Source: Parus major (lineage: Eukaryota; Chordata; Aves; Passeriformes; Paridae). From it: a DNA stretch of 64,000 nt. The notes under the pieces are model-generated. The model saw nothing but the letters and a program-made list of their open reading frames with translations, searched no databases and was not told the origin of the DNA. Both the position numbers and the translations under genes were made by a program. The first letter of the stretch is position 1, and each line of letters opens with the position of its first letter. The DNA is taken from assembly GCF_001522545.3 (NCBI RefSeq), contig NC_031774.1, positions 22,244,566 to 22,308,565 on the forward strand, in the 5' to 3' direction. This document shows, piece by piece, positions 62,903 to 64,000 of this stretch.

Positions 62903-64000
62903 TGCTGTGAATTTTCTAATCTGAGCAGCCATTTCCACTTGGTAGAAGAGAGAGGCTGATAGGAGCCTGCTGCTGCAGGTATTGTGCAAACTGACTTGCA
63001 GGGATCACTAAAGGAGGATGTAAGAATTCACAAGTGTGACAGGCATTGTTTTCTGTGTTTGGGTTTGGATTTATTTTTCCCCACTGTTTACCAGCCCCTA
63101 CCTATAATTTCTTTAATAACTAATGTTATTAAAGATATATTAACATATAATAAGTTATTATTATATATTAACAACTATGCTCTTATGCTTTTTTTTTCTC
63201 CTAGTCTACTTTCCTGGCTGTAAGTAAAAAGGTAAAATAGAAGAAAAGTCAAAGCAAAAGGTAAGTTTGTAACAAACACTTCAAAAATATCCACTGTTTT
63301 GTCTTGTGGGATTTTTGGTGTGGATTTTTTTTTTTAATTAAAATTATAATTTTAAATATTTTTATTTCTGGTTTGATAAAGTTCTCTGAACTTGTAGCTG
63401 AAAGCAAAAACTGCCAATTTGAAGGTGTCTTTACACTGGCATTTTGTATGTGGAACGTGAAGACCTCATGTTGGTGAAGTTAACTGTCTATTACAAAATA
63501 GGCAGAACTGTTTATGTTACATACTCCTTATAAACTTGTAAAATTTGATATTGTTTTGATGAAAGGTACACTGGAGGGAAGAAATTTAGCTTATACTTTG
63601 TTTCTGTCTCTGCTTGATTGTTTGGGAAGGCTTTCTCTAAATCCCTGACATTGATAAGAGACATTTGAGAAGTTCCCCTTAGCCAGACCAAGCCTGGGCT
63701 CACAAGCACAATTCCATTATTTCATCTGGATTTTATTACTGCAAGCAGCTTACCCAGCTGCATAGCAGGAATGTTTAACCAGGAACAAGACAAACTTCCA
63801 TAAGCTGCTTAATTCAGACATGGGACTGTTCCTTCAAATCAATTTATATTGAAATAATTACTTCTCAGAATCTGTAGAGGAAAAGGATGTAAAAAGAAAA
63901 TGAAAATCTAATTAAATGGAGGTAGAAAGCAGTGTCTGAGTAGACAAATCTTAAGCTTTAGCAAATTTTCAAAGGTTACGTTATTCTTTTTGTCCCTAGA
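62903..64000. other. Anonymous non-coding DNA with AT-rich palindromes
   Basis: Sequence at about 63107-63175 is built of AT-rich near-palindromes (AATAACTAATGTTATT, ATATATTAACATATAATAAG). It is followed by the splice-like cluster at 63187-63266, listed separately. Nothing else is recognised to the window end. Confidence 0.6.
63205..63219 (+). other. Candidate 15-nt microexon
   Basis: A near-perfect acceptor (ATGCTTTTTTTTTCTCCTAG, ending 63204) and a consensus donor (GTAAGT at 63220) enclose 15 nt, TCTACTTTCCTGGCT. A TGC element just upstream of the pyrimidine tract is a known feature of SRRM4-dependent neural microexons. A second, also strong donor (AAAAG then GTAAGT at 63261) would give a 56-nt exon with stops in all frames. 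No flanking exons are identified, so this may be a cryptic site cluster. Confidence 0.22.

Noticed and set aside
1..64000. CRISPR arrays, operons, phage, insertion sequences or bacterial regulatory sites
   Set aside because: None is present. The CR1 repeats, MIR-like relics, CpG depletion and lack of long genes indicate vertebrate nuclear DNA.
1..64000. tRNA, rRNA or other classical RNA genes
   Set aside because: I saw no A-box/B-box pair at tRNA spacing and no rRNA-like segment. C/D or H/ACA snoRNAs cannot be excluded by eye.

Overview
The window looks like ordinary vertebrate nuclear DNA, most likely from a bird. It is AT-rich and strongly depleted in CpG. It has no bacterial-style gene packing and no long open frame with a recognisable domain; the longest is 226 codons. 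Its recognisable repeats are mainly CR1-family LINE fragments. Two of these keep the bird-type CR1 3' end, with 8-base tails of the ATTCTTTG or ATTCTGTG kind. A few ancient MIR-like SINE remnants are also present. The 90-base run of N at 38462-38551 marks a draft assembly. I cannot name the species or the chromosome.

Layout. 1-9.7 kb: anonymous DNA with a 21-bp tandem duplication, a T21 run, a CR1 relic at 3.6 kb, a GC-rich but CpG-poor block at 5.4-6.1 kb open on both strands, and a (AAAGGG)n G-quadruplex-capable repeat at 8.1 kb. 9.7-22.3 kb: MIR-like relics, two marked hairpins (12.39 and 14.56 kb), a 68-bp duplicated unit at 13.4 kb and a pyrimidine-rich stretch at 21.9-22.3 kb. 22.3-36 kb: mostly featureless, with one well-formed candidate 3' terminal exon on the minus strand at 31.74-31.86 kb. 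36-44 kb: two good CR1 3' ends, the assembly gap, two compound trinucleotide microsatellites, and a CpG-rich scrap with a retrovirus-like primer-binding-site motif at 39.8 kb. 44-64 kb: anonymous DNA with exon-like signals near 52.6-53.0, 57.6 and 63.2 kb, a CR1 3' end at 61.2 kb, and a CR1 fragment with inverted and direct halves at 62.8 kb.

No protein-coding gene can be called with confidence. The window is best read as intergenic or deep-intronic sequence. Several exon-like segments are listed with low confidence because their splice signals are good. In 64 kb some such coincidences are expected, and RNA-seq or cross-species alignment would be decisive. I found no evidence of a new multi-gene system. 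The most useful leads are the candidate terminal exon at 31.8 kb, the inverted CR1 at 62.8 kb, the retroviral-leader-like scrap at 39.8 kb and the microexon-like signal at 63.2 kb.
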